The notes: generated by a model not told the origin, from the letters alone. A stretch of 64,000 nt of DNA from Climacium dendroides (GCA_950106755.1 OX467088.1:29412401-29476400), one strand, 5' to 3'; shown: positions 29,001 to 43,409, numbered from the stretch's first letter. Made by a program: numbers and translations.

Positions 29001-30520
29001 ATGCAAGCACGTCCCAAAACATAACACACAACTTGCAAATCTTTGAAATAATTACGATTCATGGAAAAATCAATTTGAAGAGGACCCTATTGATTCCCAA
29101 CACACTTTCTAATTCAATGGAAACTGGTTTAAAAAAAAAAAAATTAAAAATCATGCTCTATTTAATAGAAACCAAACCAATAACTTATATCCGTTTGACA
29201 TGCAAGCACGTCCCAAAACATAACACACAACTTGCAAATCTTCGAAATAATTACGATTCATGGAAAAATCAAGTTGAGGAGGACACTATTGCTTCCCCAC
29301 ACTTTCTCATTTAATAGAAATGGGTTTTTAAAAAAAACAAATTTAAAAATCATGCTCTATTTAATGGAAACCAAACCTATAACTTATATCCGTTTGACAT
29401 GCAAGCACGTCCCAAAACATAACACACAACTTGCAAATCTTCGAAATAATTTCGATTCATGGAAAAATCAAGTTGAGGAGAACACTATTGCTTGCCGACA
29501 CTTTCTCATTTAATAGAAATGGATTTTTAAAAAAAACAAATTTAAAAATCATGCTCTATTTAATAGAAACCAAACCAATAACTTATATCCGTTTGACATG
29601 CAAGCACGTCCCAAAACATAACACACAACTTGCAAATCTTCGAAATAATTACGATTCATGGAAAAATCAATTTGAAGAGGACCCTATTGCTTCCCCACAC
29701 TTTCTAATTCAATGGAAACGGGTTTAAACAAAAAAAAATTAAAAATCATGCTCTATTTAATAGAAACCAAACCAATAACTTATATCCGTTTCACATGCAA
29801 GAACGTCCCAAAACATAACACACAACTTGCAAATCTTCGAAATAATTTCGATTCATGGAAAAATCAAGTTGAGGAGAACACTATTGCTTGCCGACACTTT
29901 CTCATTTAATAGAAATGGATTTTAAAAAAAAACAAATTTAAAAATCATGCTCTATTTAATAGAAACCAAACCAATAACTTATATCCGTTTGACATGCAAG
30001 CACGTCCCAAAACATAACACACAACTTGCAAATCTTCGAAAAAATTACGATTCATGGAAAAATCAAGTTGAAGAGGACACTATTGCTTCCCCACACTTTC
30101 TCATCTAATAGAAATGGGTTTTTAAAAAAAACAAATTTAAAAATCATGCTCTATTTAATAGAAACCAAACCAATAACTTATATCCGTTTGACATGCAAGC
30201 ACGTCCCAAAACATAACACACAACTTGCAAATCTTCGAAATAATTACGATTCATGGAAAAATCAATTTGAAGAGGACCCTATTGCTTCCTCACACTTTCT
30301 AATTCAATGGAAACTGGTTTAAAAAAAAAAAAATTAAAAATCATGCTCTATTTAATAGAAACCAAACCAATAACTTATATCCGTTTGACATGCAAGCACG
30401 TCCCAAAACATAACACACAACTTGCAAATCTTCGAAATAATTACGATTCATGGAAAAATCAATTTGAAGAGGACCCTATTCCTTCCCCACACTTTCTAAT
30501 TCAATGGAAACTGGTTTAAA
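23183..30520 (+). repeat. 19-monomer higher-order repeat, 3771 bp, two tandem copies enclosing the 2978-bp unit
   Basis: About 23183-26953 is followed by a near-identical 26954-30520. The unit is the 2978-bp block plus about 793 bp (four monomers) that include gaaaaaattacg with catctaatag and gcttcctcac. Marks offset by 3771 bp include acgaat at 24613 and 28384 and gattcccaacacac at 25324 and 29094. Differences include ggaacaatc near 26090 versus ggaaaaatc, and gtttcaca versus gtttgaca near 26616 and 30387. The match stops at the A-rich tail near 26749 and 30520. Shared acgaat shows that the third 2978-type block was copied from the second, not the first. Confidence 0.92.
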
Positions 30521-31529
30521 AAAAAAAAAAATTAAAAATCATGCTCTATTTAATGGAAACCAAACCAATAACTTATATCCGTTTGACATGCAAGCACGTC
30601 CCAAAACATAACACACAACTTGCAAATCTTCGAAATAATTTCGATTCATGGAAAAATCAAGTTGAGGAGAACACTATTGCTTGCCGACACTTTCTCATTT
30701 AATAGAAATGGATTTTAAAAAAAAACAAATTTAAAAATCATGCTCTATTTAATAGAAACCAAACCAATAACTTATATCCGTTTGACATGCAAGCACGTCC
30801 CAAAACATAACACACAACTTGCAAATCTTCGAAATAATTACGATTCATGGAAAAATCAATTTGAAGAGGACCCTATTGCTTCCCCACACTTTCTAATTCA
30901 ATGGAAACGGGTTTAAACAAAAAAAAATTAAAAATCATGCTCTATTTAATAGAAACCAAACCAATAACTTATATCCGTTTCACATGCAAGAACGACCCAA
31001 AACATAACACACAACTTGCAAATCTTCGAAATAATTTCGATTCATGGAAAAATCAAGTTGAGGAGAACACTATTGCTTGCCGACACTTTCTCATTTAATA
31101 GAAATGGATTTTAAAAAAAAACAAATTTAAAAATCATGCTCTATTTAATAGAAACCAAACCAATAACTTATATCCGTTTGACATGCAAGCACGTCCCAAA
31201 ACATAACACACAACTTGCAAATCTTCGAAAAAATTACGATTCATGGAAAAATCAAGTTGAAGAGGACACTATTGCTTCCCCACACTTTCTCATCTAATAG
31301 AAATGGGTTTTTAAAAAAAACAAATTTAAAAATCATGCTCTATTTAATAGAAACCAAACCAATAACTTATATCCGTTTGACATGCAAGCACGTCCCAAAA
31401 CATAACACACAACTTGCAAATCTTCGAAATAATTACGATTCATGGAAAAATCAATTTGAAGAGGACCCTATTGCTTCCTCACACTTTCTAATTCAATGGA
31501 AACTGGTTTAAAAAAAAAAAAAATTAAAA
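29340..31529 (+). repeat. 6-monomer repeat, 1189-bp offset, two copies of ~1 kb
   Basis: About 29340-30340 matches about 30529-31529. Both carry a taatggaaacc monomer with aatttcg and gcttgccgac, a cgggtttaaacaaa tail, a gcaagaacg monomer and a gaaaaaattacg monomer with catctaatag. Differences include cctataac versus ccaataac, gatttttaaa versus gattttaaaa, and aacgtccc versus aacgaccc. The short units that follow reuse the same monomers. Confidence 0.83.
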
Positions 31530-31908
31530 ATCATGCTCTATTTAATGGAAACCAAACCAATAACTTATATCCGTTTGACATGCAAGCACGTCCCAAAACA
31601 TAACACACAACTTGCAAATCTTCGAAAAAATTACGATTCATGGAAAAATCAAGTTGAAGAGGACACTATTGCTTCCCCACACTTTCTCATCTAATAGAAA
31701 TGGGTTTTTAAAAAAAACAAATTTAAAAATCATGCTCTATTTAATAGAAACCAAACCAATAACTTATATCCGTTTGACATGCAAGCACGTCCCAAAACAT
31801 AACACACAACTTGCAAATCTTCGAAATAATTACGATTCATGGAAAAATCAATTTGAAGAGGACCCTATTGCTTCCTCACACTTTCTAATTCAATGGAAAC
31901 TGGTTTAA
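31110..31908 (+). repeat. Dimer repeat, 397 bp, two tandem copies
   Basis: The pair made of a gaaaaaattacg monomer with catctaatag and a type B monomer with gcttcctcac occurs twice in a row, about 31115-31511 and 31512-31908. In the first copy the leading monomer has taatagaaacc and in the second taatggaaacc. An A-type then B-type pair of about 397 bp is also the commonest local pattern in the rest of the array. Confidence 0.85.
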
Positions 31909-34900
31909 AAAAAAAAAAAATTAAAAATCATGCTCTATTTAATGGAAACCAAACCAATAACTTATATCCGTTTGACATGCAAGCACGTCCCAAAACATAA
32001 CACACAACTTGCAAATCTTCGAAATAATTTCGATTCATGGAAAAATCAAGTTGAGGAGAACACTATTGCTTGCCGACACTTTCTCATTTAATAGAAATGG
32101 ATTTTTAAAAAAAACAAATTTAAAAATCATGCTCTATTTAATAGAAACCAAACCAATAACTTATATCCGTTTGACATGCAAGCACGTCCCAAAACATAAC
32201 ACACAACTTGCAAATCTTCGAAATAATTACGATTCATGGAAAAATCAATTTGAAGAGGACCCTATTGCTTCCCCACACTTTCTAATTCAATGGAAACTGG
32301 TTTAAAAAAAAAAAAATTAAAAATCATGCTCTATTTAATAGAAACCAAACCAATAACTTATATCCGTTTCACATGCAAGCACGTCCCAAAACATAACACA
32401 CAACTTGCAAATCTTCGAAATAATTACGATTCATGGAAAAATCAATTTGAAGAGGACCCTATTCCTTCCCCACACTTTCTAATTCAATGGAAACTGGTTT
32501 AAAAAAAAAAAAATTAAAAATCATGCTCTATTTAATAGAAACCAAACCAATAACTTATATCCGTTTGACATGCAAGCACGTCCCAAAACATAACACACAA
32601 CTTGCAAATCTTCGAAATAATTACGATTCATGGAAAAATCAAGTTGAGGAGGACACTATTGCTTCCCCACACTTTCTAATTCAATGGAAACGGGTTTAAA
32701 CAAAAAAAAATTAAAAATCATGCTCTATTTAATAGAAACCAAACCAATAACTTATATCCGTTTGACATGCAAGCACGACCCAAAACATAACACACAACTT
32801 GCAAATCTTCGAAATAATTTCGATTCATGGAAAAATCAAGTTGAGGAGAACACTATTGCTTGCCGACACTTTCTCATTTAATAGAAATGGATTTTAAAAA
32901 AAAACAAATTTAAAAATCATGCTCTATTTAATAGAAACCAAACCAATAACTTATATCCGTTTGACATGCAAGCACGTCCCAAAACATAACACACAACTTG
33001 CAAATCTTCGAAATAATTACGATTCATGGAAAAATCAATTTGAAGAGGACCCTATTGCTTCCCCACACTTTCTAATTCAATGGAAACGGGTTTAAAAAAA
33101 AAAAAAATTAAAAATCATGCTCTATTTAATAGAAACCAAACCAATAACTTATATCCGTTTGACATGCAAGCACGTCCCAAAACATAACACACAACTTGCA
33201 AATCTTCGAAAAAATTACGATTCATGGAAAAATCAAGTTGAAGAGGACACTATTGCTTCCCCACACTTTCTCATCTAATAGAAATGGGTTTTTAAAAAAA
33301 ACAAATTTAAAAATCATGCTCTATTTAATAGAAACCAAACCAATAACTTATATCCGTTTGACATGCAAGCACGTCCCAAAACATAACACACAACTTGCAA
33401 ATCTTCGAAATAATTACGATTCATGGAAAAATCAATTTGAAGAGGACCCTATTGCTTCCTCACACTTTCTAATTCAATGGAAACTGGTTTAAAAAAAAAA
33501 AAATTAAAAATCATGCTCTATTTAATAGAAACCAAACCAATAACTTATATCCGTTTCACATGCAAGCACGTCCCAAAACATAACACACAACTTGCAAATC
33601 TTCGAAATAATTACGATTCATGGAAAAATCAATTTGAAGAGGACCCTATTCCTTCCCCACACTTTCTAATTCAATGGAAACGGGTTTAAAAAAAAAAAAA
33701 ATTAAAAATCATGCTCTATTTAATGGAAACCAAACCAATAACTTATATCCGTTTGACATGCAAGCACGTCCCAAAACATAACACACAACTTGCAAATCTT
33801 CGAAATAATTTCGATTCATGGAAAAATCAAGTTGAGGAGAACACTATTGCTTGCCGACACTTTCTCATTTAATAGAAATGGATTTTTAAAAAAAACAAAT
33901 TTAAAAATCATGCTCTATTTAATAGAAACCAAACCAATAACTTATATCCGTTTGACATGCAAGCACGTCCCAAAACATAACACACAACTTGCAAATCTTC
34001 GAAATAATTACGATTCATGGAAAAATCAATTTGAAGAGGACCCTATTGCTTCCCCACACTTTCTAATTCAATGGAAACGGGTTTAAACAAAAAAAAATTA
34101 AAAATCATGCTCTATTTAATAGAAACCAAACCAATAACTTATATCCGTTTGACATGCAAGCACGACCCAAAACATAACACACAACTTGCAAATCTTCGAA
34201 ATAATTTCGATTCATGGAAAAATCAAGTTGAGGAGAACACTATTGCTTGCCGACACTTTCTCATTTAATAGAAATGGATTTTAAAAAAAAACAAATTTAA
34301 AAATCATGCTCTATTTAATGGAAACCAAACCAATAACTTATATCCGTTTGACATGCAAGCACGTCCCAAAACATAACACACAACTTGCAAATCTTCGAAA
34401 AAATTACGATTCATGGAAAAATCAAGTTGAAGAGGACACTATTGCTTCCCCACACTTTCTCATCTAATAGAAATGGGTTTTTAAAAAAAACAAATTTAAA
34501 AATCATGCTCTATTTAATAGAAACCAAACCAATAACTTATATCCGTTTGACATGCAAGCACGTCCCAAAACATAACACACAACTTGCAAATCTTCGAAAT
34601 AATTACGATTCATGGAAAAATCAATTTGAAGAGGACCCTATTGCTTCCTCACACTTTCTAATTCAATGGAAACTGGTTTAAAAAAAAAAAAAATTAAAAA
34701 TCATGCTCTATTTAATGGAAACCAAACCAATAACTTATATCCGTTTGACATGCAAGCACGTCCCAAAACATAACACACAACTTGCAAATCTTCGAAATAA
34801 TTACGATTCATGGAAAAATCAATTTGAAGAGGACCCTATTGCTTCCTCACACTTTCTAATTCAATGGAAACTGGTTTAAAAAAAAAAAAAATTAAAAATC

Positions 34901-37770
34901 ATGCTCTATTTAATGGAAACCAAACCAATAACTTATATCCGTTTGACATGCAAGCACGTCCCAAAACATAACACACAACTTGCAAATCTTCGAAATAATT
35001 TCGATTCATGGAAAAATCAAGTTGAGGAGAACACTATTGCTTGCCGACACTTTCTCATTTAATAGAAATGGATTTTTAAAAAAAACAAATTTAAAAATCA
35101 TGCTCTATTTAATAGAAACCAAACCAATAACTTATATCCGTTTGACATGCAAGCACGTCCCAAAACATAACACACAACTTGCAAATCTTCGAAATAATTA
35201 CGATTCATGGAAAAATCAATTTGAAGAGGACCCTATTGCTTCCCCACACTTTCTAATTCAATGGAAACTGGTTTAAAAAAAAAAAAATTAAAAATCATGC
35301 TCTATTTAATAGAAACCAAACCAATAACTTATATCCGTTTCACATGCAAGCACGTCCCAAAACATAACACACAACTTGCAAATCTTCGAAATAATTACGA
35401 TTCATGGAAAAATCAATTTGAAGAGGACCCTATTCCTTCCCCACACTTTCTAATTCAATGGAAACTGGTTTAAAAAAAAAAAAATTAAAAATCATGCTCT
35501 ATTTAATAGAAACCAAACCAATAACTTATATCCGTTTGACATGCAAGCACGTCCCAAAACATAACACACAACTTGCAAATCTTCGAAATAATTACGATTC
35601 ATGGAAAAATCAAGTTGAGGAGGACACTATTGCTTCCCCACACTTTCTAATTCAATGGAAACGGGTTTAAACAAAAAAAAATTAAAAATCATGCTCTATT
35701 TAATAGAAACCAAACCAATAACTTATATCCGTTTGACATGCAAGCACGACCCAAAACATAACACACAACTTGCAAATCTTCGAAATAATTTCGATTCATG
35801 GAAAAATCAAGTTGAGGAGAACACTATTGCTTGCCGACACTTTCTCATTTAATAGAAATGGATTTTAAAAAAAAACAAATTTAAAAATCATGCTCTATTT
35901 AATAGAAACCAAACCAATAACTTATATCCGTTTGACATGCAAGCACGTCCCAAAACATAACACACAACTTGCAAATCTTCGAAATAATTACGATTCATGG
36001 AAAAATCAATTTGAAGAGGACCCTATTGCTTCCCCACACTTTCTAATTCAATGGAAACGGGTTTAAAAAAAAAAAAAATTAAAAATCATGCTCTATTTAA
36101 TAGAAACCAAACCAATAACTTATATCCGTTTGACATGCAAGCACGTCCCAAAACATAACACACAACTTGCAAATCTTCGAAAAAATTACGATTCATGGAA
36201 AAATCAAGTTGAAGAGGACACTATTGCTTCCCCACACTTTCTCATCTAATAGAAATGGGTTTTTAAAAAAAACAAATTTAAAAATCATGCTCTATTTAAT
36301 AGAAACCAAACCAATAACTTATATCCGTTTGACATGCAAGCACGTCCCAAAACATAACACACAACTTGCAAATCTTCGAAATAATTACGATTCATGGAAA
36401 AATCAATTTGAAGAGGACCCTATTGCTTCCTCACACTTTCTAATTCAATGGAAACTGGTTTAAAAAAAAAAAAATTAAAAATCATGCTCTATTTAATAGA
36501 AACCAAACCAATAACTTATATCCGTTTCACATGCAAGCACGTCCCAAAACATAACACACAACTTGCAAATCTTCGAAATAATTACGATTCATGGAAAAAT
36601 CAATTTGAAGAGGACCCTATTCCTTCCCCACACTTTCTAATTCAATGGAAACTGGTTTAAAAAAAAAAAAAATTAAAAATCATGCTCTATTTAATGGAAA
36701 CCAAACCAATAACTTATATCCGTTTGACATGCAAGCACGTCCCAAAACATAACACACAACTTGCAAATCTTCGAAATAATTTCGATTCATGGAAAAATCA
36801 AGTTGAGGAGAACACTATTGCTTGCCGACACTTTCTCATTTAATAGAAATGGATTTTTAAAAAAAACAAATTTAAAAATCATGCTCTATTTAATAGAAAC
36901 CAAACCAATAACTTATATCCGTTTGACATGCAAGCACGTCCCAAAACATAACACACAACTTGCAAATCTTCGAAATAATTACGATTCATGGAAAAATCAA
37001 TTTGAAGAGGACCCTATTGCTTCCCCACACTTTCTAATTCAATGGAAACGGGTTTAAACAAAAAAAAATTAAAAATCATGCTCTATTTAATAGAAACCAA
37101 ACCAATAACTTATATCCGTTTGACATGCAAGCACGACCCAAAACATAACACACAACTTGCAAATCTTCGAAATAATTTCGATTCATGGAAAAATCAAGTT
37201 GAGGAGAACACTATTGCTTGCCGACACTTTCTCATTTAATAGAAATGGATTTTAAAAAAAAACAAATTTAAAAATCATGCTCTATTTAATGGAAACCAAA
37301 CCAATAACTTATATCCGTTTGACATGCAAGCACGTCCCAAAACATAACACACAACTTGCAAATCTTCGAAAAAATTACGATTCATGGAAAAATCAAGTTG
37401 AAGAGGACACTATTGCTTCCCCACACTTTCTCATCTAATAGAAATGGGTTTTTAAAAAAAACAAATTTAAAAATCATGCTCTATTTAATAGAAACCAAAC
37501 CAATAACTTATATCCGTTTGACATGCAAGCACGTCCCAAAACATAACACACAACTTGCAAATCTTCGAAATAATTACGATTCATGGAAAAATCAATTTGA
37601 AGAGGACCCTATTGCTTCCTCACACTTTCTAATTCAATGGAAACTGGTTTAAAAAAAAAAAAAATTAAAAATCATGCTCTATTTAATGGAAACCAAACCA
37701 ATAACTTATATCCGTTTGACATGCAAGCACGTCCCAAAACATAACACACAACTTGCAAATCTTCGAAATA
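31730..37770 (+). repeat. 15-monomer higher-order repeat, 2971 bp, two tandem copies
   Basis: Copy 1 spans about 31730-34700 and copy 2 about 34701-37671, with the match running on to about 37770. Monomer starts at 31929 and 34900 are exactly 2971 bp apart. Shared ordered marks are taatggaaacc with gcttgccgac, ccttccccac, gaggaggacac joined to a type B tail, cgggtttaaacaaa, and two gaaaaaattacg monomers. I noticed cgggtttaaa near 33680 against ctggtttaaa near 36651, and taatag versus taatgg at the left edge. It is the same size class as the 2978-bp unit but is built from a different set of monomers. Confidence 0.93.
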
Positions 37771-38811
37771 ATTTCGATTCATGGAAAAATCAAGTTGAGG
37801 AGAACACTATTGCTTGCCGACACTTTCTCATTTAATAGAAATGGATTTTTAAAAAAAACAAATTTAAAAATCATGCTCTATTTAATAGAAACCAAACCAA
37901 TAACTTATATCCGTTTGACATGCAAGCACGTCCCAAAACATAACACACAACTTGCAAATCTTCGAAATAATTACGATTCATGGAAAAATCAACTTGAAGA
38001 GGACCCTATTGCTTCCCCACACTTTCTAATTCAATGGAAACGGGTTTAAACAAAAAAAAATTAAAAATCATGCTCTATTTAATAGAAACCAAACCAATAA
38101 CTTATATCCGTTTCACATGCAAGCACGTCCCAAAACATAACACACAACTTGCAAATCTTCGAAATAATTACGATTCATGGAAAAATCAAGTTGAGGAGGA
38201 CACTATTGCTTCCCGACACTTTCTCATTTAATAGAAATGGGTTTTTAAAAAAAACAAATTTAAAAATCATGCTCTATTTAATAGAAACCAAACCAATAAC
38301 TTATATCCGTTTGACATGCAAGCACGTCCCAAAACATAACACACAACTTGCAAATCTTCGAAATAATTACGATTCATGGAAAAATCAATTTGAAGAGGAC
38401 CCTATTGCTTCCCCACACTTTCTAATTCAATGGAAACGGGTTTAAAAAAAAAAAAAATTAAAAATCATGCTCTATTTAATAGAAACCAAACCAATAACTT
38501 ATATCCGTTTGACATGCAAGCACGTCCCAAAACATAACACACAACTTGCAAATCTTCGAAATAATTACGATTCATGGAAAAATCAAGTTGAGGAGGACAC
38601 TGTTGCTTCCCGACACTTTCTCATTTAATAGAAATGGGTTTTTAAAAAAAACAAATTTAAAAATCATGCTCTATTTAATAGAAACCAAACCAATAACTTA
38701 TATCCGTTTGACATGCAAGCACGTCCCAAAACATAACACACAACTTGCAAATCTTCGAAATAATTACGATTCATGGAAAAATCAATTTGAAGAGGACACT
38801 ATTGCTTCCCC
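37771..38811 (+). repeat. A/B dimer-pattern stretch without a confirmed longer unit
   Basis: Type A-like and type B monomers alternate with a spacing of about 397 bp. Marks are caacttgaagagg near 37990, gcttcccgac near 38211 and 38608, and actgttgcttcc near 38600. The cgggtttaaacaaa and cgggtttaaaaaaa tails appear in turn. The stretch links the 2971-bp and 992-bp blocks. Confidence 0.7.
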
Positions 38812-40892
38812 ACACTTTCTAATTCAATGGAAACGGGTTTAAACAAAAAAAAATTAAAAATCATGCTCTATTTAATAGAAACCAAACCAATAACTTATAT
38901 CCGTTTCACATGCAAGAACAACCCAATACATAACACACAACTTGCAAATCTTCGAAATAATTTCGATTCATGGAAAAATCAAGTTGAGGAGAACACTATT
39001 GCTTGCCGACACTTTCTCATTTAATAGAAATGGATTTTTTAAAAAAACAAATTTAAAAATCATGCTCTATTTAATAGAAACCAAACCAATAACTTATATC
39101 CGTTTGACATGCAAGCACGTCCCAAAACATAACACACAACTTGCAAATCTTCGAAAAAATTACGATTCATGGAAAAATCAAGTTGAAGAGGACACTATTG
39201 CTTCCCCACACTTTCTCATCTAATAGAAATGGGTTTTTAAAAAAAACAAATTTAAAAATCATGCTCTATTTAATAGAAACCAAACCAATAACTTATATCC
39301 GTTTGACATGCAAGCACGTCCCAAAACATAACACACAACTTGCAAATCTTCGAAATAATTACGATTCATGGAAAAATCAATTTGAAGAGGACCCTATTGC
39401 TTCCTCACACTTTCTAATTCAATGGAAACTGGTTTAAAAAAAAAAAAAATTAAAAATCATGCTCTATTTAATGGAAACCAAACCAATAACTTATATCCGT
39501 TTGACATGCAAGCACGTCCCAAAACATAACACACAACTTGCAAATCTTCGAAATAATTTCGATTCATGGAAAAATCAAGTTGAGGAGAACACTATTGCTT
39601 GCCGACACTTTCTCATTTAATAGAAATGGATTTTTAAAAAAAACAAATTTAAAAATCATGCTCTATTTAATAGAAACCAAACCAATAACTTATATCCGTT
39701 TGACATGCAAGCACGTCCCAAAACATAACACACAACTTGCAAATCTTCGAAATAATTACGATTCATGGAAAAATCAACTTGAAGAGGACCCTATTGCTTC
39801 CGCACACTTTCTAATTCAATGGAAACGGGTTTAAACAAAAAAAAATTAAAAATCATGCTCTATTTAATAGAAACCAAACCAATAACTTATATCCGTTTCA
39901 CATGCAAGAACAACCCAATACATAACACACAACTTGCAAATCTTCGAAATAATTTCGATTCATGGAAAAATCAAGTTGAGGAGAACACTATTGCTTGCCG
40001 ACACTTTCTCATTTAATAGAAATGGATTTTTTAAAAAAACAAATTTAAAAATCATGCTCTATTTAATAGAAACCAAACCAATAACTTATATCCGTTTGAC
40101 ATGCAAGCACGTCCCAAAACATAACACACAACTTGCAAATCTTCGAAAAAATTACGATTCATGGAAAAATCAAGTTGAAGAGGACACTATTGCTTCCCCA
40201 CACTTTCTCATCTAATAGAAATGGGTTTTTAAAAAAAACAAATTTAAAAATCATGCTCTATTTAATAGAAACCAAACCAATAACTTATATCCGTTTGACA
40301 TGCAAGCACGTCCCAAAACATAACACACAACTTGCAAATCTTCGAAATAATTACGATTCATGGAAAAATCAATTTGAAGAGGACCCTATTGCTTCCTCAC
40401 ACTTTCTAATTCAATGGAAACTGGTTTAAAAAAAAAAAAAATTAAAAATCATGCTCTATTTAATGGAAACCAAACCAATAACTTATATCCGTTTGACATG
40501 CAAGCACGTCCCAAAACATAACACACAACTTGCAAATCTTCGAAATAATTTCGATTCATGGAAAAATCAAGTTGAGGAGAACACTATTGCTTGCCGACAC
40601 TTTCTCATTTAATAGAAATGGATTTTAAAAAAAAACAAATTTAAAAATCATGCTCTATTTAATAGAAACCAAACCAATAACTTATATCCGTTTGACATGC
40701 AAGCACGTCCCAAAACATAACACACAACTTGCAAATCTTCGAAATAATTACGATTCATGGAAAAATCAACTTGAAGAGGACCCTATTGCTTCCGCACACT
40801 TTCTAATTCAATGGAAACGGGTTTAAACAAAAAAAAATTAAAAATCATGCTCTATTTAATAGAAACCAAACCAATAACTTATATCCGTTTCA
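38812..40892 (+). repeat. 5-monomer higher-order repeat, 992 bp, about two copies
   Basis: Copy 1 spans about 38812-39803 and copy 2 about 39804-40892. Both hold the rare monomer with gcaagaacaacccaatacat, the gattttttaaaaaaac tail, the gaaaaaattacg monomer with catctaatag, gcttcctcac and a taatggaaacc monomer. The second round differs by an A-run shift (gatttttaaa versus gattttaaaa) near 39628 and 40620. The match ends near 40892, where gcaagaacaac meets gcaagcacgtc. It is a different block from the 992-bp unit at 7.5-9.4 kb. Confidence 0.9.
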
Positions 40893-42019
40893 CATGCAAG
40901 CACGTCCCAAAACATAACACACAACTTGCAAATCTTCGAAATAATTACGATTCATGGAAAAATCAAGTTGAGGAGGACACTATTGCTTCCCCACACTTTC
41001 TCATTTAATAGAAATGGGTTTTTAAAAAAAACAAATTTAAAAATCATGCTCTATTTAATAGAAACCAAACCAATAACTTATATCCGTTTCACATGCAAGC
41101 ACGTCCCAAAACATAACACACAACTTGCAAATCTTCGAAATAATTACGATTCATGGAAAAATCAATTTGAAGAGGACCCTATTGCTTCCCCACACTTTCT
41201 AATTCAATGGAAACGGGTTTAAAAAAAAAAAAAATTAAAAATCATGCTCTATTTAATAGAAACCAAACCAATAACTTATATCCGTTTGACATGCAAGCAC
41301 GTCCCAAAACATAACACACAACTTGCAAATCTTCGAAATAATTACGATTCATGGAAAAATCAAGTTGAGGAGGACACTATTGCTTCCCGACACTTTCTCA
41401 TTTAATAGAAATGGGTTTTTAAAAAAAACAAATTTAAAAATCATGCTCTATTTAATAGAAACCAAACCAATAACTTATATCCGTTTGACATGCAAGCACG
41501 TCCCAAAACATAACACACAACTTGCAAATCTTCGAAATAATTACGATTCATGGAAAAAATCAATTTGAAGAGGACCCTATTGCTTCCCCACACTTTCTAA
41601 TTCAATGGAAACGGGTTTAAACAAAAAAAAATTAAAAATCATGCTCTACTTAATAGAAACCAAACCAATAACTTATATCCGTTTGACATGCAAGCACGTC
41701 CCAAAACATAACACACAACTTGCAAATCTTCGAAATAATTTCGATTCATGGAAAAATCAAGTTGAGGAGGACACTATTGCTTCCCCACACTTTCTCATTT
41801 AATAGAAATGGGTTTTTAAAAAAAACAAATTTAAAAATCATGCTCTATTTAATAGAAACCAAACCAATAACTTATATCCGTTTGACATGCAAGCACGTCC
41901 CAAAACATAACACACAACTTGCAAATCTTCGAAATAATTACGATTCATGGAAAAATCAAGTTGAGGAGGACACTATTGCTTCCCCACACTTTCTAAATCA
42001 ATGGAAATCGGTTTCCAAA
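40893..42019 (+). repeat. Mixed monomers with private indel and rare variants
   Basis: A type A/B pattern continues. One monomer near 41553 has an extra A (catggaaaaaatc). One monomer has ctctacttaatag near 41645. A monomer near 41740 joins aatttcg to gaggaggacac and gcttccccac, a combination unlike the usual gcttgccgac partner. A type C tail returns near 41995 after a gap of more than 13 kb. Confidence 0.7.
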
Positions 42020-43209
42020 AAAACAAATTTAAAAATCATGCTCTAGTTAATAGAAACCAAACCAATAACTTATATCCGTTTGACATGCAAGCACGTCCCA
42101 AAACATAACACACAACTTGCAAATCTTTGAAATAATTACGATTCATGGAAAAATCAATTTGAAGAGGACCCTATTGCTTCCCCACACTTTCTAATTCAAT
42201 GGAAACGGGTTTAAACAAAAAAAAATTAAAAATCATGCTCTATTTAATAGAAACCAAACCAATAACTTATATCCGTTTGACATGCAAGTACGTCCCAAAA
42301 CATAACACACAACTTGCAAATCTTCGAAATAATTACGATTCATGGAAAAATCAAGTTGAGGAGGACACTATTGCTTCCCCACACTTTCTCATTTAATAGA
42401 AATGGGTTTTTAAAAAAAAACAAATTTAAAAATCATGCCCTATTTAATAGAAACCAAACCAATAACTTATATCCGTTTCACATGCAAGCACGTCCCAAAA
42501 CATAACACACAACTTGCAAATCTTCGAAATAATTACGATTCATGGAAAAATCAATTTGAGGAGGACCCTATTGCTTCCCCACACTTTCTAAATCAATGGA
42601 AATCGGTTTCCAAAAAAACAAATTTAAAAATCATGCTCTAGTTAATAGAAACCAAACCAATAACTTATATCCGTTTGACATGCAAGCACGTCCCAAAACA
42701 TAACACACAACTTGCAAATCTTTGAAATAATTACGATTCATGGAAAAATCAATTTGAAGAGGACCCTATTGCTTCCCCACACTTTCTAATTCAATGGAAA
42801 CGGGTTTAAACAAAAAAAAATTAAAAATCATGCTCTATTTAATAGAAACCAAACCAATAACTTATATCCGTTTGACATGCAAGTACGTCCCAAAACATAA
42901 CACACAACTTGCAAATCTTCGAAATAATTACGATTCATGGAAAAATCAAGTTGAGGAGGACACTATTGCTTCCCCACACTTTCTCATTTAATAGAAATGG
43001 GTTTTTAAAAAAAAACAAATTTAAAAATCATGCCCTATTTAATAGAAACCAAACCAATAACTTATATCCGTTTGACATGCAAGCACGACCCAAAACATAA
43101 CACACAACTTGCAAATCTTCGAAATAATTACGATTCACGAAAAATCAATTTGAAGAGGACACTATTGCTTCCCCACTCTTTCTCATTTAATAGAAATGGG
43201 TTTTTAAAA
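42020..43209 (+). repeat. 3-monomer higher-order repeat, 595 bp, two tandem copies
   Basis: Monomer starts carrying ctctagttaatag at 42037 and 42632 are 595 bp apart. Shared marks are ctttgaaataatt, a cgggtttaaacaaa tail, gcaagtacgtccc and catgccctat after a longer A run. The copies diverge in the last monomer, where gtttcaca with cacgtccc in copy 1 becomes gtttgaca with cacgaccc and then attcacgaaaa in copy 2. Confidence 0.88.
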
Positions 43210-43409
43210 AAAACATATTTAAAAATCATGCTCTATTTAATAGAAACCAACCCAATAACTTATATCCGTTTGACATGCAAGCACGTCCCAAAACATAACA
43301 CACAACTTGCAAATCTTCGAAAAAATTACGATTCACGAAAAATCAATTTGAAGAGGACACTATTGCTTCCCCACACTTTCTCATTTAATAGAAATGGGTT
43401 TTTAGAAAA

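Noticed and set aside
31907..31920. A runs as poly(A) tails of retroposed sequences
   Set aside because: The runs sit at the same phase of every monomer, are followed by a fixed ttaaaaatcatg and have no target-site duplications. They are part of the monomer.
41553..41562. Extra A in catggaaaaaatc as a gene frameshift
   Set aside because: There is no gene to shift. It is one of many single-base run-length differences among monomers.
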